From CAYQTE01 sp964420285 (GTDB lineage Bacteria; Planctomycetota; Phycisphaerae; Tepidisphaerales; Tepidisphaeraceae): a stretch of DNA of 64,000 nucleotides. The position numbers were made by a program, and so were the translations under genes. Below, in pieces: positions 42,642-51,803 of the stretch; within the stretch, counting starts at the first letter, position 1; each line of letters begins with the position of its first letter. The stretch lies in contig CAYQTE010000004.1 in assembly GCA_964420285.1 (NCBI GenBank), positions 69,110-133,109 of the forward strand. Direction: 5' to 3'. The notes under the pieces were generated by a model. That model saw nothing but the letters and a program-made list of their open reading frames with translations, searched no databases and had not been told where the DNA came from.

Positions 42642-43604
42642 ATGCCGCTTAAACCACAGGGACGCATCTTCAACGACATCACCGAGACGATCGGCGGCAC
42701 GCCGCTGGTGCGACTTAATCGCATCATTCCGCCCGGCGGCGCCACCGTGCTGGCCAAGTGCGAGTTCTTCAATCCGCTGGCCAGCGTCAAGGACCGCATC
42801 GGCGTGGCGATGATCGACGCCGGCGAGCGCGAGGGAAAGATCACCAAGGACACCGTCATCGTCGAGCCGACCAGCGGCAACACCGGAATCGCCCTGGCGT
42901 TCGTCTGCGCGGCACGCGGATATCGCCTGATCCTGACCATGCCCGAAAGCATGAGCATCGAACGCCGGCGCCTGCTCAAAGCGCTGGGGGCGCAGGTCGT
43001 CCTCACTCCCGCCGCCGATGGAATGACCGGCGCCATCAACCGCGCCAAGGCCATTCTCACCGAGCACAAGAACAGCTACATGCCCCAGCAATTCGAGAAC
43101 CCCGCCAATCCTGAGATTCACCGTCAGACCACGGCCGAGGAAATCTGGCAGGACACGGCCGGCAGCGTCGATTTCCTGGTGGCGGGCGTGGGCACCGGCG
43201 GGTCGATCACCGGCATCAGCGAAGTCATCAAGTCGCGAAAGCCGTCGTTCAAGGCCATCGCCGTCGAGCCGGTCACCTCGCCGGTGATCGCGCAGAGCAT
43301 GAACCATCAGCCGCTCAAACCCGGCCGGCATAAGATCCAGGGCATCGGCGCCGGGTTTGTTCCGGCGAATCTTCACACGAATATCATCGACGAGGTGATC
43401 GGCGTGACCGACGACGAAGCGTTCGCCTGGGCGCGGCGATTGGCGAAAGAGGAGGGGATTTTCGGCGGGATCAGCAGCGGCGGCAACGTCGCCGCCAGCG
43501 CCAAGGTCGCCGCCCGGCCGGAAAACAAGGGCAAGGTCATCGTCACCATCATGTGCAGTTTCGGGGAACGCTATCTCAGCACGCCGCTGTTTGACGAAGA
43601 ATAG
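42642..43604 (+). CDS. cysK: Cysteine synthase A
   Basis: The 320-residue O-acetylserine sulfhydrylase makes cysteine from O-acetylserine and sulfide. The PLP lysine is K50 in NPLASVKDRIG. PTSGNTGIALAFVCAARGYR is the substrate loop, and GVGTGGSITGISEVIKSRKP the phosphate loop. HKIQGIGAGFVP is the CysK-specific stretch that binds the CysE tail. The ATG at 42642 has GAGGT upstream; the first in-frame start (42612) does not. The cysE gene is 9 kb away at 51804. Confidence 0.95.
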   Translation: MPLKPQGRIFNDITETIGGTPLVRLNRIIPPGGATVLAKCEFFNPLASVKDRIGVAMIDAGEREGKITKDTVIVEPTSGNTGIALAFVCAARGYRLILTMPESMSIERRRLLKALGAQVVLTPAADGMTGAINRAKAILTEHKNSYMPQQFENPANPEIHRQTTAEEIWQDTAGSVDFLVAGVGTGGSITGISEVIKSRKPSFKAIAVEPVTSPVIAQSMNHQPLKPGRHKIQGIGAGFVPANLHTNIIDEVIGVTDDEAFAWARRLAKEEGIFGGISSGGNVAASAKVAARPENKGKVIVTIMCSFGERYLSTPLFDEE

Positions 43605-43654
43605 ATCCACTTTGCAGCCACGCAGTTTTCACAAATAGAAGGAGCAACCGTCGC

Positions 43655-44266
43655 ATGGCCGAACAGAAAGCCACCAACATCACCTGGCACGAAGGGTCCG
43701 TCGCCCGGCAGGAGCGCCAGGGCCTGCTGAACCAAAAGGGCGTCACCGTCTGGATGACCGGATTGAGCGCCAGCGGCAAGAGCACCATAGCCTGTATTCT
43801 GGAACGGCTGCTCCTGCACCGCCGCAAAGTTGCCTATCGTCTCGACGGCGACAACATTCGCCACGGCCTGAACAAGAACCTGGGCTTCAGCGCCGAGGAT
43901 CGGGCGGAGAATATCCGCCGCATCGGCGAGGTGGCCAAGCTGTTCACCGATGCCGGCATCATCGCGATCACCAGTTTCATCAGCCCGTATCGCAAGGACC
44001 GCGACGCCGTCCGCGCCAGCCTGGCGCCCGGGGAGTTCATCGAGGTCTACATCAGCGTCTCGCTGGCCGAGGCCGAAAAACGCGATCCCAAGGGCCTGTA
44101 CAAGAAAGCCCGCGCCGGTCAGCTCAAGGGATTCACCGGCATCGACGATCCCTACGAGGCGCCCCAGAACCCTGAGATCGTCATCGACACCGAAACGTCC
44201 GATCCCGAAGCCGCGGCCAGGACCATTCTCGATTACCTCGATCACGGCCATTATCTCACCGTGTGA
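43655..44266 (+). CDS. cysC: Adenylylsulfate (APS) kinase
   Basis: The 203-residue P-loop kinase phosphorylates APS to PAPS. Walker A is GLSASGKST at 36-44; YRLDGDNIRHGLNKNLGFS is the APS-binding signature and ENIRRIGEVAKLF the helix after it. SFISPYRKDRDAVR and the lid FTGIDDPYEAP complete the fold. The ATP sulfurylase needed to make APS is not in the window. It is followed by a PHP-domain gene 10 bp away. Confidence 0.95.
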   Translation: MAEQKATNITWHEGSVARQERQGLLNQKGVTVWMTGLSASGKSTIACILERLLLHRRKVAYRLDGDNIRHGLNKNLGFSAEDRAENIRRIGEVAKLFTDAGIIAITSFISPYRKDRDAVRASLAPGEFIEVYISVSLAEAEKRDPKGLYKKARAGQLKGFTGIDDPYEAPQNPEIVIDTETSDPEAAARTILDYLDHGHYLTV

Positions 44267-44276
44267 AAGTCCGCCC

Positions 44277-45161
44277 ATGCCCGCCGGCCGTGATTTTGTC
44301 GATCTGCACTGCCACTCCACCGCCTCCGATGGCACGCTGGGGCCGGCGCAGGTGGTCGCTCTGGCGGTGTCCAGCGGGCTGAGCGCGCTGAGCCTCACCG
44401 ATCATGACACGATCGCCGGCATCGAACCGGCCCAAACCGAGGCGGCGCGGCTGGGGTTGGACTTTCTGCCCGGCATCGAGATCAGCGCCCAACATCCGCA
44501 TCCCGGCACGCTGCACCTGCTCGGATACGGCGTCGATCCCAACAGCCAGTGCCTGACCGCAATGACGCGCACGCTCCGCGCCGGCCGGGATGATCGCAAC
44601 CCGAAAATCGTGAACCGGCTCAGGGAACTGGGCGTCGATATCTCGATGGACGAGGTGGTTCACGAAGCCGGCGGCGACGTGATCGGCCGGCCGCACATCG
44701 CCGCCATACTCGTGCGCAAGGGATACGTCTCCTCGATCAAGCAGGCGTTCGACAAATATCTCGCGCCCGGCGGGCTGGCGTATTTCGACAAGGAACGGCT
44801 TTCGCCGGCCCGCGCCATCGGCATGATCCTCGAATCCGGCGGCCTCCCTGTTCTGGCTCATCCCGTGCAACTTTGCACGCAAAACGATGCCGAACTTGAA
44901 CGCATCGTGAAGGATTTGATCGACCTGGGCCTGGCCGGTCTGGAGGTCATCCATAGCGACCACACACCGGCGCTGGTCGCGAAATTTGACGCATTGGCCG
45001 ACCATTTTCACCTGCTGAAAACCGGCGGCAGCGATTTTCACGGCGACAACAAATCCGGCATCGCCCTGGGCCGGGCGGGAACGCGGACAATTCCGCGCGC
45101 CTATTATGATGCGTTGCTGGAACGCCTCAGCACCCGAGCCAACAAGACCGCCCAACCATGA
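44277..45161 (+). CDS. PHP-domain phosphoesterase, probable PAP phosphatase
   Basis: The 294-residue protein carries the PHP metal site: H11-x-H13 and D18 in DLHCHSTASDGTL, and D42-H43-D44 in LTDHDTIAG, with further ligands at PGIEISA, LAHPVQL and GGSDFHG. It matches the YciV/Trph family, some members of which hydrolyse 3',5'-nucleotides such as pAp to AMP. Here it sits between the PAPS-producing kinase and the PAPS reductase, whose by-product is PAP, so PAP recycling is a natural role. It overlaps cysH by 4 bp (ATGA). Confidence 0.88.
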   Translation: MPAGRDFVDLHCHSTASDGTLGPAQVVALAVSSGLSALSLTDHDTIAGIEPAQTEAARLGLDFLPGIEISAQHPHPGTLHLLGYGVDPNSQCLTAMTRTLRAGRDDRNPKIVNRLRELGVDISMDEVVHEAGGDVIGRPHIAAILVRKGYVSSIKQAFDKYLAPGGLAYFDKERLSPARAIGMILESGGLPVLAHPVQLCTQNDAELERIVKDLIDLGLAGLEVIHSDHTPALVAKFDALADHFHLLKTGGSDFHGDNKSGIALGRAGTRTIPRAYYDALLERLSTRANKTAQP

Positions 45162-45901
45162 CGACGATCGCACCCACCGCACTTGATCTTCCCGCACTCA
45201 ACGCCGCCTGGGCTTCGCATACGCCCCAGCAGACGATCCAGTGGGCGGCCGATTATTTCGGCGATGGGCTGGTCATGTCCTCCAGCTTCGGCGCGGAGTC
45301 GGCCTTGCTCCTGCACATGGCCAACGCGATCCGGCCGGGGATCAAGGTCATTTTCGTCAACACCGGCTACCTCTTTCCCGAAACGCACCGTTTCATGGAA
45401 GAGCTTCGGCAGCGGCTGAATCTGAACGTCTGGACCTATCGCACGCGCAACGACCCGATCGCGTATCTCCATCAGGCCGGCGAGGAGAATCCGAAATGGC
45501 GCAAGGACATTTCCGCCTGCTGCGCCGCCAACAAGAACGAGCCGTTCGATCGCGCCATGAAGGAACTGGCGCCGCGGGCCTGGCTGCGCGGCGTGCGCTC
45601 CGATCAGGCCAAAACGCGCCAGTCGATCTCCCGCATCGAATGGGCTCCGCGCTACAACTGCCACGCCATTTCGCCGATCGTGGCCTGGACCCGCCGCGAG
45701 ATTCACGCCTATCTCAAGCAGCACGATCTTCCCTATCATCCGCTCACCGAGTCCGGCTACTGGTCCATCGGCTGCAACCCCCAAAGCTGCACCAGCGCGA
45801 TCGCCGAAGGCGCCGACCCGCGCTCCGGCCGCTGGGCCGGCTCCAACAAGGTCGAATGCGGGATCAACCTCACCAACTCCCTTGATTCGGCCGAGCTGTA
45901 A
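45158..45901 (+). CDS. cysH: Phosphoadenylyl-sulfate (or adenylyl-sulfate) reductase
   Basis: The 247-residue reductase has the pyrophosphatase-like P-loop MSSSFGAESALLLHM, VIFVNTGYLFPETHRF, and the C-terminal catalytic motif KVECGIN with C234. C121-C122 correspond to the iron-sulfur Cys pair of 4Fe-4S APS/PAPS reductases. The second pair, normally C-x2-C, reads C206-NPQS-C211. It reduces PAPS or APS to sulfite plus PAP or AMP. Since an APS kinase is in the operon, PAPS is likely. It is the last of the sulfur genes. Confidence 0.92.
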   Translation: MTTIAPTALDLPALNAAWASHTPQQTIQWAADYFGDGLVMSSSFGAESALLLHMANAIRPGIKVIFVNTGYLFPETHRFMEELRQRLNLNVWTYRTRNDPIAYLHQAGEENPKWRKDISACCAANKNEPFDRAMKELAPRAWLRGVRSDQAKTRQSISRIEWAPRYNCHAISPIVAWTRREIHAYLKQHDLPYHPLTESGYWSIGCNPQSCTSAIAEGADPRSGRWAGSNKVECGINLTNSLDSAEL

Positions 45902-45942
45902 GGCGTATAAAGCGGCACACAATCAAGCGAGAGGAAACCGAC

Positions 45943-46413
45943 ATGGAGCGTACGCTCATTATTCTCAAACCCGATGCCGTGCAGCGCGGACTGTGCGGGC
46001 AGATCATCGAACGATTCGAGCGCAAGGGCCTGAAAATCGCCGGAATGAAGATGATGACCATTCCGGCGGCGCTGGCCGAGACGCATTACGAGCCGCATCG
46101 CGGCAAGCCGTTTTATGCACCTCTGGTGAAATTCATGACCAGTTCGCCGGTGATCGTCATGGCTCTGGAAGGCAAGGACGCCATCGTCATCTGCCGCAAG
46201 CTCATGGGGGCAACGTTCGGCAGCAAGGCCGAACCGGGCACCATCCGCGGCGATTTTGGCGTGAGCAATTCCTACAACCTGGTGCATGGCTCGGATTCGC
46301 CGGAATCGGCCGTGCGAGAGTTGGGGTTGTTCTTTAAGGCGGGCGAACTCATCGACTGGCAATCGGCCCAGCAGGGCTGGGTGTACGATATGTCCAAAGG
46401 CCAGCCGGAATGA
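45943..46413 (+). CDS. ndk: Nucleoside diphosphate kinase
   Basis: This 156-residue protein equilibrates nucleoside di- and triphosphates. The N-terminal signature is TLIILKPDAVQRGLCGQIIE, and the catalytic histidine is H115 in NLVHGSDSPESA. The length is slightly above the usual ~140 because of a C-terminal tail (VYDMSKGQPE). AGAGGAAA is the ribosome-binding site. The last four bases overlap the next gene (ATGA). Confidence 0.97.
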   Translation: MERTLIILKPDAVQRGLCGQIIERFERKGLKIAGMKMMTIPAALAETHYEPHRGKPFYAPLVKFMTSSPVIVMALEGKDAIVICRKLMGATFGSKAEPGTIRGDFGVSNSYNLVHGSDSPESAVRELGLFFKAGELIDWQSAQQGWVYDMSKGQPE

Positions 46414-47315
46414 CCCGGCCGCGTCGCCAGCTTGGTCGATTGGGCGTCCTCGCGGCGTTACTGATGTTCAGCGGCTGCACCAACGTCGCGCTGCTCTTTC
46501 CGAGCACCGATTTTCGCGACAGCGGCGGCGCGGTGCGGCGGACGGTGCCGTTTCAAAAGGGCATTCTCGAAGCATGGACCAAGCCGACAGCGAATCTGGC
46601 GATGTCGGGCCGGAGCCAGCCGGCGGCGTATGTGCTTTGCTTCATTGGCAACGGCAGCCGGGCCGAACAGGTCGCTCAGTATGAGGCAACGGTCTGGTTG
46701 CTCGAGCCGGTCGAGATTTGGGCGATCAATTACCCCGGTTACGGCGGCAGCACCGGACCAGCGGATATCAACTCGATCGGACCGGCGGCACTGGCGGCCT
46801 ACGATTTCCTTGCCCCGCGCGGCAGGCCGATCATCGTCGACGGGCAGAGCCTTGGCTGTGTCGCGTCGTTGTATGTGGCGGCGCGACGGCCGACCGTCGG
46901 AGCGATGCTCCGCAGCCCGCCGCCGTTGCGACAGCTCATTATGGGCAATTACGGCTGGTGGAATCTTTGGCTGCTGGCGACGCCGGTGGCGCTGGGCGTC
47001 CCGGACGATCTGGATTCGATTGCCAATGCCAAAGCGACACACTGTCCGGCTGTCTTTGTCATCACCGGCCAGGATGGAACCGTCCCGCGCAAATATCAGG
47101 AAGAAGTCGAATCCGCTTACGCCGGAGCCAAGCAGGTGCTGGTACTCCCGGATGCCGACCACAACGATCCGATGCATCAGGATCAACTGACCCGCCAGAG
47201 GTCGATGCTGCGCGCGCTCTGGGCGGGCCAGAAGCCGACGACGGCCGCATCGGGATCATGGCTGGACGCGCTCCGTTCGCCCGCAAAACCAACCACGGTA
47301 CAATCCCCGCCATGA
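46410..47315 (+). CDS. Alpha/beta-hydrolase lipoprotein
   Basis: The 301-residue protein is exported: the signal RLGVLAALLMFSG ends in a lipobox at Cys23. The catalytic triad candidates are S147 in DGQSLGCVA (GxSxG), the Asp of ITGQDGTVP and the His of PDADHNDP. The order and spacing fit a serine hydrolase (BAAT/dienelactone-like), perhaps an esterase. The substrate is unknown. Overlaps of 4 bp with ndk and with ligA place it inside a small housekeeping operon, an unusual location for a secreted enzyme. Confidence 0.82.
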   Translation: MTRPRRQLGRLGVLAALLMFSGCTNVALLFPSTDFRDSGGAVRRTVPFQKGILEAWTKPTANLAMSGRSQPAAYVLCFIGNGSRAEQVAQYEATVWLLEPVEIWAINYPGYGGSTGPADINSIGPAALAAYDFLAPRGRPIIVDGQSLGCVASLYVAARRPTVGAMLRSPPPLRQLIMGNYGWWNLWLLATPVALGVPDDLDSIANAKATHCPAVFVITGQDGTVPRKYQEEVESAYAGAKQVLVLPDADHNDPMHQDQLTRQRSMLRALWAGQKPTTAASGSWLDALRSPAKPTTVQSPP

Positions 47316-49318
47316 GCACCCCAGCCGAAAAAGTCGAGCAGCTTCGCCGACAGATCGAGCACCACAACCATCTCTATTACGTCCAGGCCCGGCCGGAGAT
47401 TTCGGATCGCGAATTCGACAAGCTCATGGCCGAGCTGATCGAACTGGAGGAGAAGCATCCCGAATTGCGCACGGCCGATTCCCCGACGCAGCGCGTGGGC
47501 GGCCAGCCGATCGAAGGCTTTGTGACGGTGCAGCACGCCGTGCCGATGATGAGCATCGACAACACGTACGATGCCGAGGCGGTGCGGGCGTTCGATGCCC
47601 GCGTGCGCAAGGCCCTGGGCGATGAGCCGGTGACGTATGTGCTGGAGCCGAAAGTGGACGGCGTGTCCGGGTCGCTGCGCTACGAAGAGGGCCTGCTGGT
47701 TCTGGCGGCCACGCGCGGCGACGGCCAACGTGGCGACGATATCACCGCACAGGCACGCACCATCCGGTCCATCCCGCTCCGATTGCACGGCCGCGATATC
47801 CCGCGCATCCTGGAAATTCGCGGTGAAATCCACATGTCCAACGAGGTCTTCCAGACGATCAACAAGCAGCGCGAGGAATCCGGCGAGGAAATCTTCAAGA
47901 ACCCGCGCAATCTGACCACCGGCACGCTCAAGCAACTTGATCCCAAGATCACGGCCTCGCGAAGACTCCAATTCGTCTGTCACGGCTTGGGGCAGGTCGA
48001 GCCGATGCCGACCGACAGCTACTGGGAATTTCTCGGCCTGCTGAAGAAGTGGACGTTGCCGGTTTCGGAATATATCCAGCGAGCGGCGACGATCGACGAG
48101 GTGGTCAAGATCATCGACAAATTTGGCGAGGCGCGCGGTCAGCTTCCGTTCCAGACCGACGGCATGGTGGTGAAGGTCGATTCGTTCCGCCAGCGCGAGA
48201 AATTGGGCGCCACGAGCAAGGCGCCGCGATGGGTGATTGCCTACAAATATCAGGCCGAGCAGCAGCAGACCGTGCTCAAAGCCGTCGATTGGCAGGTTGG
48301 AAAAGGCGGCACATTGACGCCGGTGGCGCGGCTCGAGCCGGTCTTTATCGCCGGCACCACGGTGTCGAACGCCACGCTGCACAACATCGATCAGATTCGC
48401 AAACTCGACCTGCATATCGGCGACACCGTCGTGCTGGAAAAGGCGGGCGAAGTGATTCCGTATGTCAGCCAGGTCATCGCCGACAAACGGCCTCGCGGCG
48501 CCAACAAGGTCGAGCCGCCGGTGAAGTGTCCCGTGTGCTCGTCGCCCGCCCGCCAGGAGGAAGGCACGCCGTACATCCGCTGCGACAATCCGGAATGTCC
48601 CGGCCGGATACGCGAGCAGTTGCAGTGGTTCTGCGGCCGCAATCAGATGGACATCGAAAACGTCGGCGAGGCATTGGTCGATCAACTGGTCAATTTGGGG
48701 CTTGTCCGATCATTCGCCGATCTGTATCGGCTGAAGAAAACTGATTTGCTCAATCTGGATCGCATGGCCGACAAGAGCGCACAGAATGTGATCGATGCGA
48801 TTGCCGGCAGCCGCGGGCGCGGGCTGGACCGCCTGCTGGCCGGGCTGGGGATTCGCCATGTGGGCAACCGCGTGGCGGGGGTGCTGGCGGGAAAGTTCCT
48901 GTCGCTGGAGGTCTTGGCGGGGGCGTCGGTGGAGCAGTTGTCGGGCGTCAATGAAATCGGGCCGGTCATTGCGGCCAGCGTGCATGAGTTCTTCTCCAGT
49001 CCGCGCGGGCGGCAGATCGTGGCGGACTTGAAATCCGTCGGCATCGATCCGGTCCTGACTCGTCCCGCGGAAACCGGCGAACAGCAGTTGCTGGAAGGTC
49101 AGACGGTGGTCGTGACCGGAACGATGGAGCATTACACGCGGGCGGAAATCGAGGGGCTGGTGACAAGCCTGGGCGGGCGTGCGGCGGGGAGCGTGAGCAA
49201 GAAGACGTCGTTCGTGGTGGCCGGTCCCGGCGCCGGGAGCAAACTGGACAAAGCCCGCGAACTGGGTGTGCCGGTGATGACGGAAGTGGAGTTCCTGAAG
49301 AAGATCGGGAAGCAATGA
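47312..49318 (+). CDS. ligA: NAD+-dependent DNA ligase
   Basis: The 668-residue enzyme seals nicks during replication and repair. The Ia domain is at the N-terminus (HHNHLYYVQARPEISDREFD). The adenylated lysine is K114 in EPKVDGVSGSLRY; usual EPKLDG. The OB fold holds VGKGGTLTPVARLEPV. A Cys4 zinc finger (CPVCSSP; CDNPEC) is followed by HhH motifs and a C-terminal BRCT domain (QTVVVTGTMEHYTRAEIEGL). The start is the ATG at 47312, overlapping the hydrolase stop. All domains are complete. Confidence 0.97.
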   Translation: MSTPAEKVEQLRRQIEHHNHLYYVQARPEISDREFDKLMAELIELEEKHPELRTADSPTQRVGGQPIEGFVTVQHAVPMMSIDNTYDAEAVRAFDARVRKALGDEPVTYVLEPKVDGVSGSLRYEEGLLVLAATRGDGQRGDDITAQARTIRSIPLRLHGRDIPRILEIRGEIHMSNEVFQTINKQREESGEEIFKNPRNLTTGTLKQLDPKITASRRLQFVCHGLGQVEPMPTDSYWEFLGLLKKWTLPVSEYIQRAATIDEVVKIIDKFGEARGQLPFQTDGMVVKVDSFRQREKLGATSKAPRWVIAYKYQAEQQQTVLKAVDWQVGKGGTLTPVARLEPVFIAGTTVSNATLHNIDQIRKLDLHIGDTVVLEKAGEVIPYVSQVIADKRPRGANKVEPPVKCPVCSSPARQEEGTPYIRCDNPECPGRIREQLQWFCGRNQMDIENVGEALVDQLVNLGLVRSFADLYRLKKTDLLNLDRMADKSAQNVIDAIAGSRGRGLDRLLAGLGIRHVGNRVAGVLAGKFLSLEVLAGASVEQLSGVNEIGPVIAASVHEFFSSPRGRQIVADLKSVGIDPVLTRPAETGEQQLLEGQTVVVTGTMEHYTRAEIEGLVTSLGGRAAGSVSKKTSFVVAGPGAGSKLDKARELGVPVMTEVEFLKKIGKQ

Positions 49319-49326
49319 GGCGCGGT

Positions 49327-50097
49327 TCATCGCGCGACGGCGATGCGTCCGGCGGCAAAGGGCGGGATGCGGCGCAGGATCACGTGCAGGACATCGTTGA
49401 ATGAGCCGAATCCCAGATTCAGCGAGTTGGCCAGAACTTCCAGCGAGCGGCGCGTATAGACCGACGCATGGCCGTTGCGCGGGCCGATGTACCACCAGTT
49501 CATTCCCGTCGTGACAATGCGATCGGTCTGCACCAGGGTGCTGAAGAGGATCATGCCGGGGTCGGCCAGCAGGCCGGCGATGTCCTGGATCGTCTGTCGC
49601 GGATCGATCGAATGCTCAAGAACTTCGAAGGCGGTGATGAGATCGAACAAACCCTCGGGCCGGCGGTTGGAGTGGGCCACGAACGGGTCGTATTCGGTGA
49701 CGTCATAGCCGCGCTGGCGGAGGGTGTCGGCCATGCTGCCGTTGCCGCTGCCGTAATCCAGGATGTGCGTGTTGCGGGCCGCACCGACGAGATCGGCGAC
49801 GAGCATGGCGTTATTTGCCGGCCGGGAGGCGGCGTAATCCGGATCGATGGATCCGTATTGGTCGTTGTAAATCCACTGCTTGAAATCATCGTTGGAAAAG
49901 GCATCGAAGGCGTTGGTGAAAAGGAAACCGCAATTGGGGCAACGGCGGTAATAGATGGGGATTCCGGACATTGGCAGCACCTTGCCGCGGTGCTCCTCGC
50001 AGCTTCGATTGAAGTCGCAGACGCCGAACAGCGGCGCCGGGACGCCGCAGACCTTGCACGGGGCGGTTGGAACGGCGACGGCAGCGAAGTCAGACAT
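49327..50097 (-). CDS. Class I SAM-dependent methyltransferase with N-terminal zinc ribbon
   Basis: The first ~70 residues have four Cys in two C-x2-C pairs (CKVCG and CPNCGFLF), as in the NDP-sugar C-methyltransferase-like family. The Rossmann SAM site is THILDYGSGNGSMADTLRQR, with YDVTEYDPF as the acidic loop and FDLITAFEVLEHSIDP as motif IV. It converges with ligA, 8 bp apart, and lies 14 bp downstream of glmM. The acceptor is unknown; sugar or small-molecule methylation is plausible. Confidence 0.85.
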   Translation of the reverse strand: MSDFAAVAVPTAPCKVCGVPAPLFGVCDFNRSCEEHRGKVLPMSGIPIYYRRCPNCGFLFTNAFDAFSNDDFKQWIYNDQYGSIDPDYAASRPANNAMLVADLVGAARNTHILDYGSGNGSMADTLRQRGYDVTEYDPFVAHSNRRPEGLFDLITAFEVLEHSIDPRQTIQDIAGLLADPGMILFSTLVQTDRIVTTGMNWWYIGPRNGHASVYTRRSLEVLANSLNLGFGSFNDVLHVILRRIPPFAAGRIAVAR

Positions 50098-50111
50098 GAT
50101 GGACTTTCCTT

Positions 50112-51652
50112 TCAGGCGACCCCTAATTCGCGATCGACCACAGAACGCAACGCGGCGATGCGCTGCTGGGCAAGCTCCGGCGTGCTCGCCTCGCCGATGA
50201 GGCGCATGATCGGCTCGGTGTTGCTGGGACGGGCATGGACCCAGGCGTCGGGCCAGTCGATGCGGATACCGTCCTGGCGATCGACGCTTTCATGACTGAA
50301 TTCCCTGGCCAAAGCGGCCACGGCGCGATCGGCATCCTCGCGGCGGCAGTCGAATTTGGTCTTGATCATCGTGTAACGCGGCAATTCGTTGACGAGCTGA
50401 GCAATCGTCTTTCCGGTTGCGGTCATCAGTTGCAGCACATACGCGATTCCGACCAGGCTGTCACGCCCCGGGACGATTCGCGGATCGATGACGCCGCCGT
50501 TGCCCTCGCCGCCCACCACCGCGTTGTGTGCCACCATCGCCGACACGACATTGGCCTCGCCGACCGGGGTGCGAACAACCCGGCTGGACGTCCCGGCCGC
50601 CACCGCGTCAATCAGACGGCTGGTCGACAGATTCGTCACCGCCACGCCGCTGTGTTTTGAAAGCAGCCACCGGGCGACCAGCGCAAACGAATACTCCTCG
50701 CCGATGTAAACTCCGTTCTCATCGACGATGGNNNNNNNNNNNNNNNNNNNNNNNNNNNNNNNNNNNNNNNNNNNNNNNNNNNNNNNNNNNNNNNNNNNNN
50801 NNNNNNNNNNNNNNNNNNNNNNNNNNNNNNNACCAGCGCAAACGAATACTCCTCGCCGATGTAAACTCCGTTCTCATCGACGATGGCCAGACGGTCGGCG
50901 TCGGGATCCTGGGCAAACCCAACCTGGGCCCGGCGGCGGCGAACCTCATCGCACAGGCTGGTCAGGTTTGCGGCCGTCGGCTCCGGCTCGTGGGCGAATT
51001 GACCATCGGGCGTGGCGTTCATGTGGACGACCTCGCAGCCGAGCTTGCTGAGCAGCGTCGCCGTCGGTACGGCGCCGGCGCCGTTGACGGAATCCAGAAC
51101 CACGCGGAACCGGCGTGCGGAGACGGCATTGATGTCGATGTAGTCGAGAACGCGCTTGATGTGCAGGGCGTGGGTCTGCGTGTTTCGCGAGGGCGGCACG
51201 AGCTTGTCTACGGGAACCCAGCGCGGCTCGTTGCGATCGAACAGCCGCCGCACCGCCATCGCGTCGGCCGCCGACAGGGCCATGCCTTCGCGATTGAGCA
51301 TTTTCAGCCCGTTCCATTGGATCGGATTGTGGCTGGCGGTGACGATCATGCCGCCGTCGGCTTCGAGGTGGCGGACCATCATCTCGACACCGGGCGTGGA
51401 GACGACGTCGAGATCGATGACTTCGCACCCGGCCGCGGCCAGAGCGGCGGCGGCGGCATCGCGAACAAAAAACCCGCTGGGCCGGGAATCCCGACCCAGG
51501 ACGATGCGGATATGTCGCCCGTTTCGCGGCGAGGATTGGCCCAGGAAGGCGGCAAACGCGGCCGCCAACTGCTGCAAGACGGCCGGTGTCAGGGATCCGC
51601 CCACCGTGCCGCGCAGGCCGGACACTCCAAGCATCAAGGTGTCATTGGACAT
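50112..51652 (-). CDS. glmM: Phosphoglucosamine/phosphohexose mutase, interrupted by a scaffold gap
   Basis: The phosphohexomutase reads in two frames either side of the N run, but these join in one frame once the 55-bp repeat flanking the gap and the 100 Ns are removed (155 bp), giving about 461 residues, a normal family length. The phosphoserine loop is TASHNP with S107; the metal loop is DPDADRL; the sugar loop GGEGNGG; and the phosphate-binding loop ARPSNTEP. It likely converts glucosamine-6-P to glucosamine-1-P for peptidoglycan and glycan synthesis. Specificity versus phosphomannomutase is not certain from motifs. It is divergent from cysE. Confidence 0.85.
50732..50831. other. Scaffold gap of 100 N with duplicated 55-bp flanks
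   Basis: The 55 bp before the Ns (50677-50731) and the 55 bp after (50832-50886) are identical, beginning ACCAGCGCAAACG. This is the signature of two contigs that overlap but were scaffolded without merging. Collapsing the overlap restores the glmM frame. Confidence 0.95.
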
Positions 51653-51734
51653 ATAGGCCGACAGGTTAACGACCGGCCGGCGGGTGTCCAGTTAACTGGG
51701 CATGCCCTGCCGCGCCAGCGGGATACAGACCGAT

Positions 51735-51795
51735 TATGATGAGGAAGAGGATCAAGAGCCAGAGTAGGATTACGATCAGGATTCCGAGTAGGATT
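51735..51795 (+). repeat. Degenerate GGATTA/AGGAT-type purine-rich repeat upstream of cysE
   Basis: Imperfect hexamers such as GAGTAGGATTACGATCAGGA fill the region directly upstream of cysE. The style is like the repeat at 22940-23005. Confidence 0.4.
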
Positions 51796-51803
51796 GTGGC
51801 GAT

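Noticed and set aside
50112..51652. glmM as a frameshifted pseudogene
   Set aside because: The break is explained by duplicated contig ends and an N run; collapsing the overlap restores one frame.
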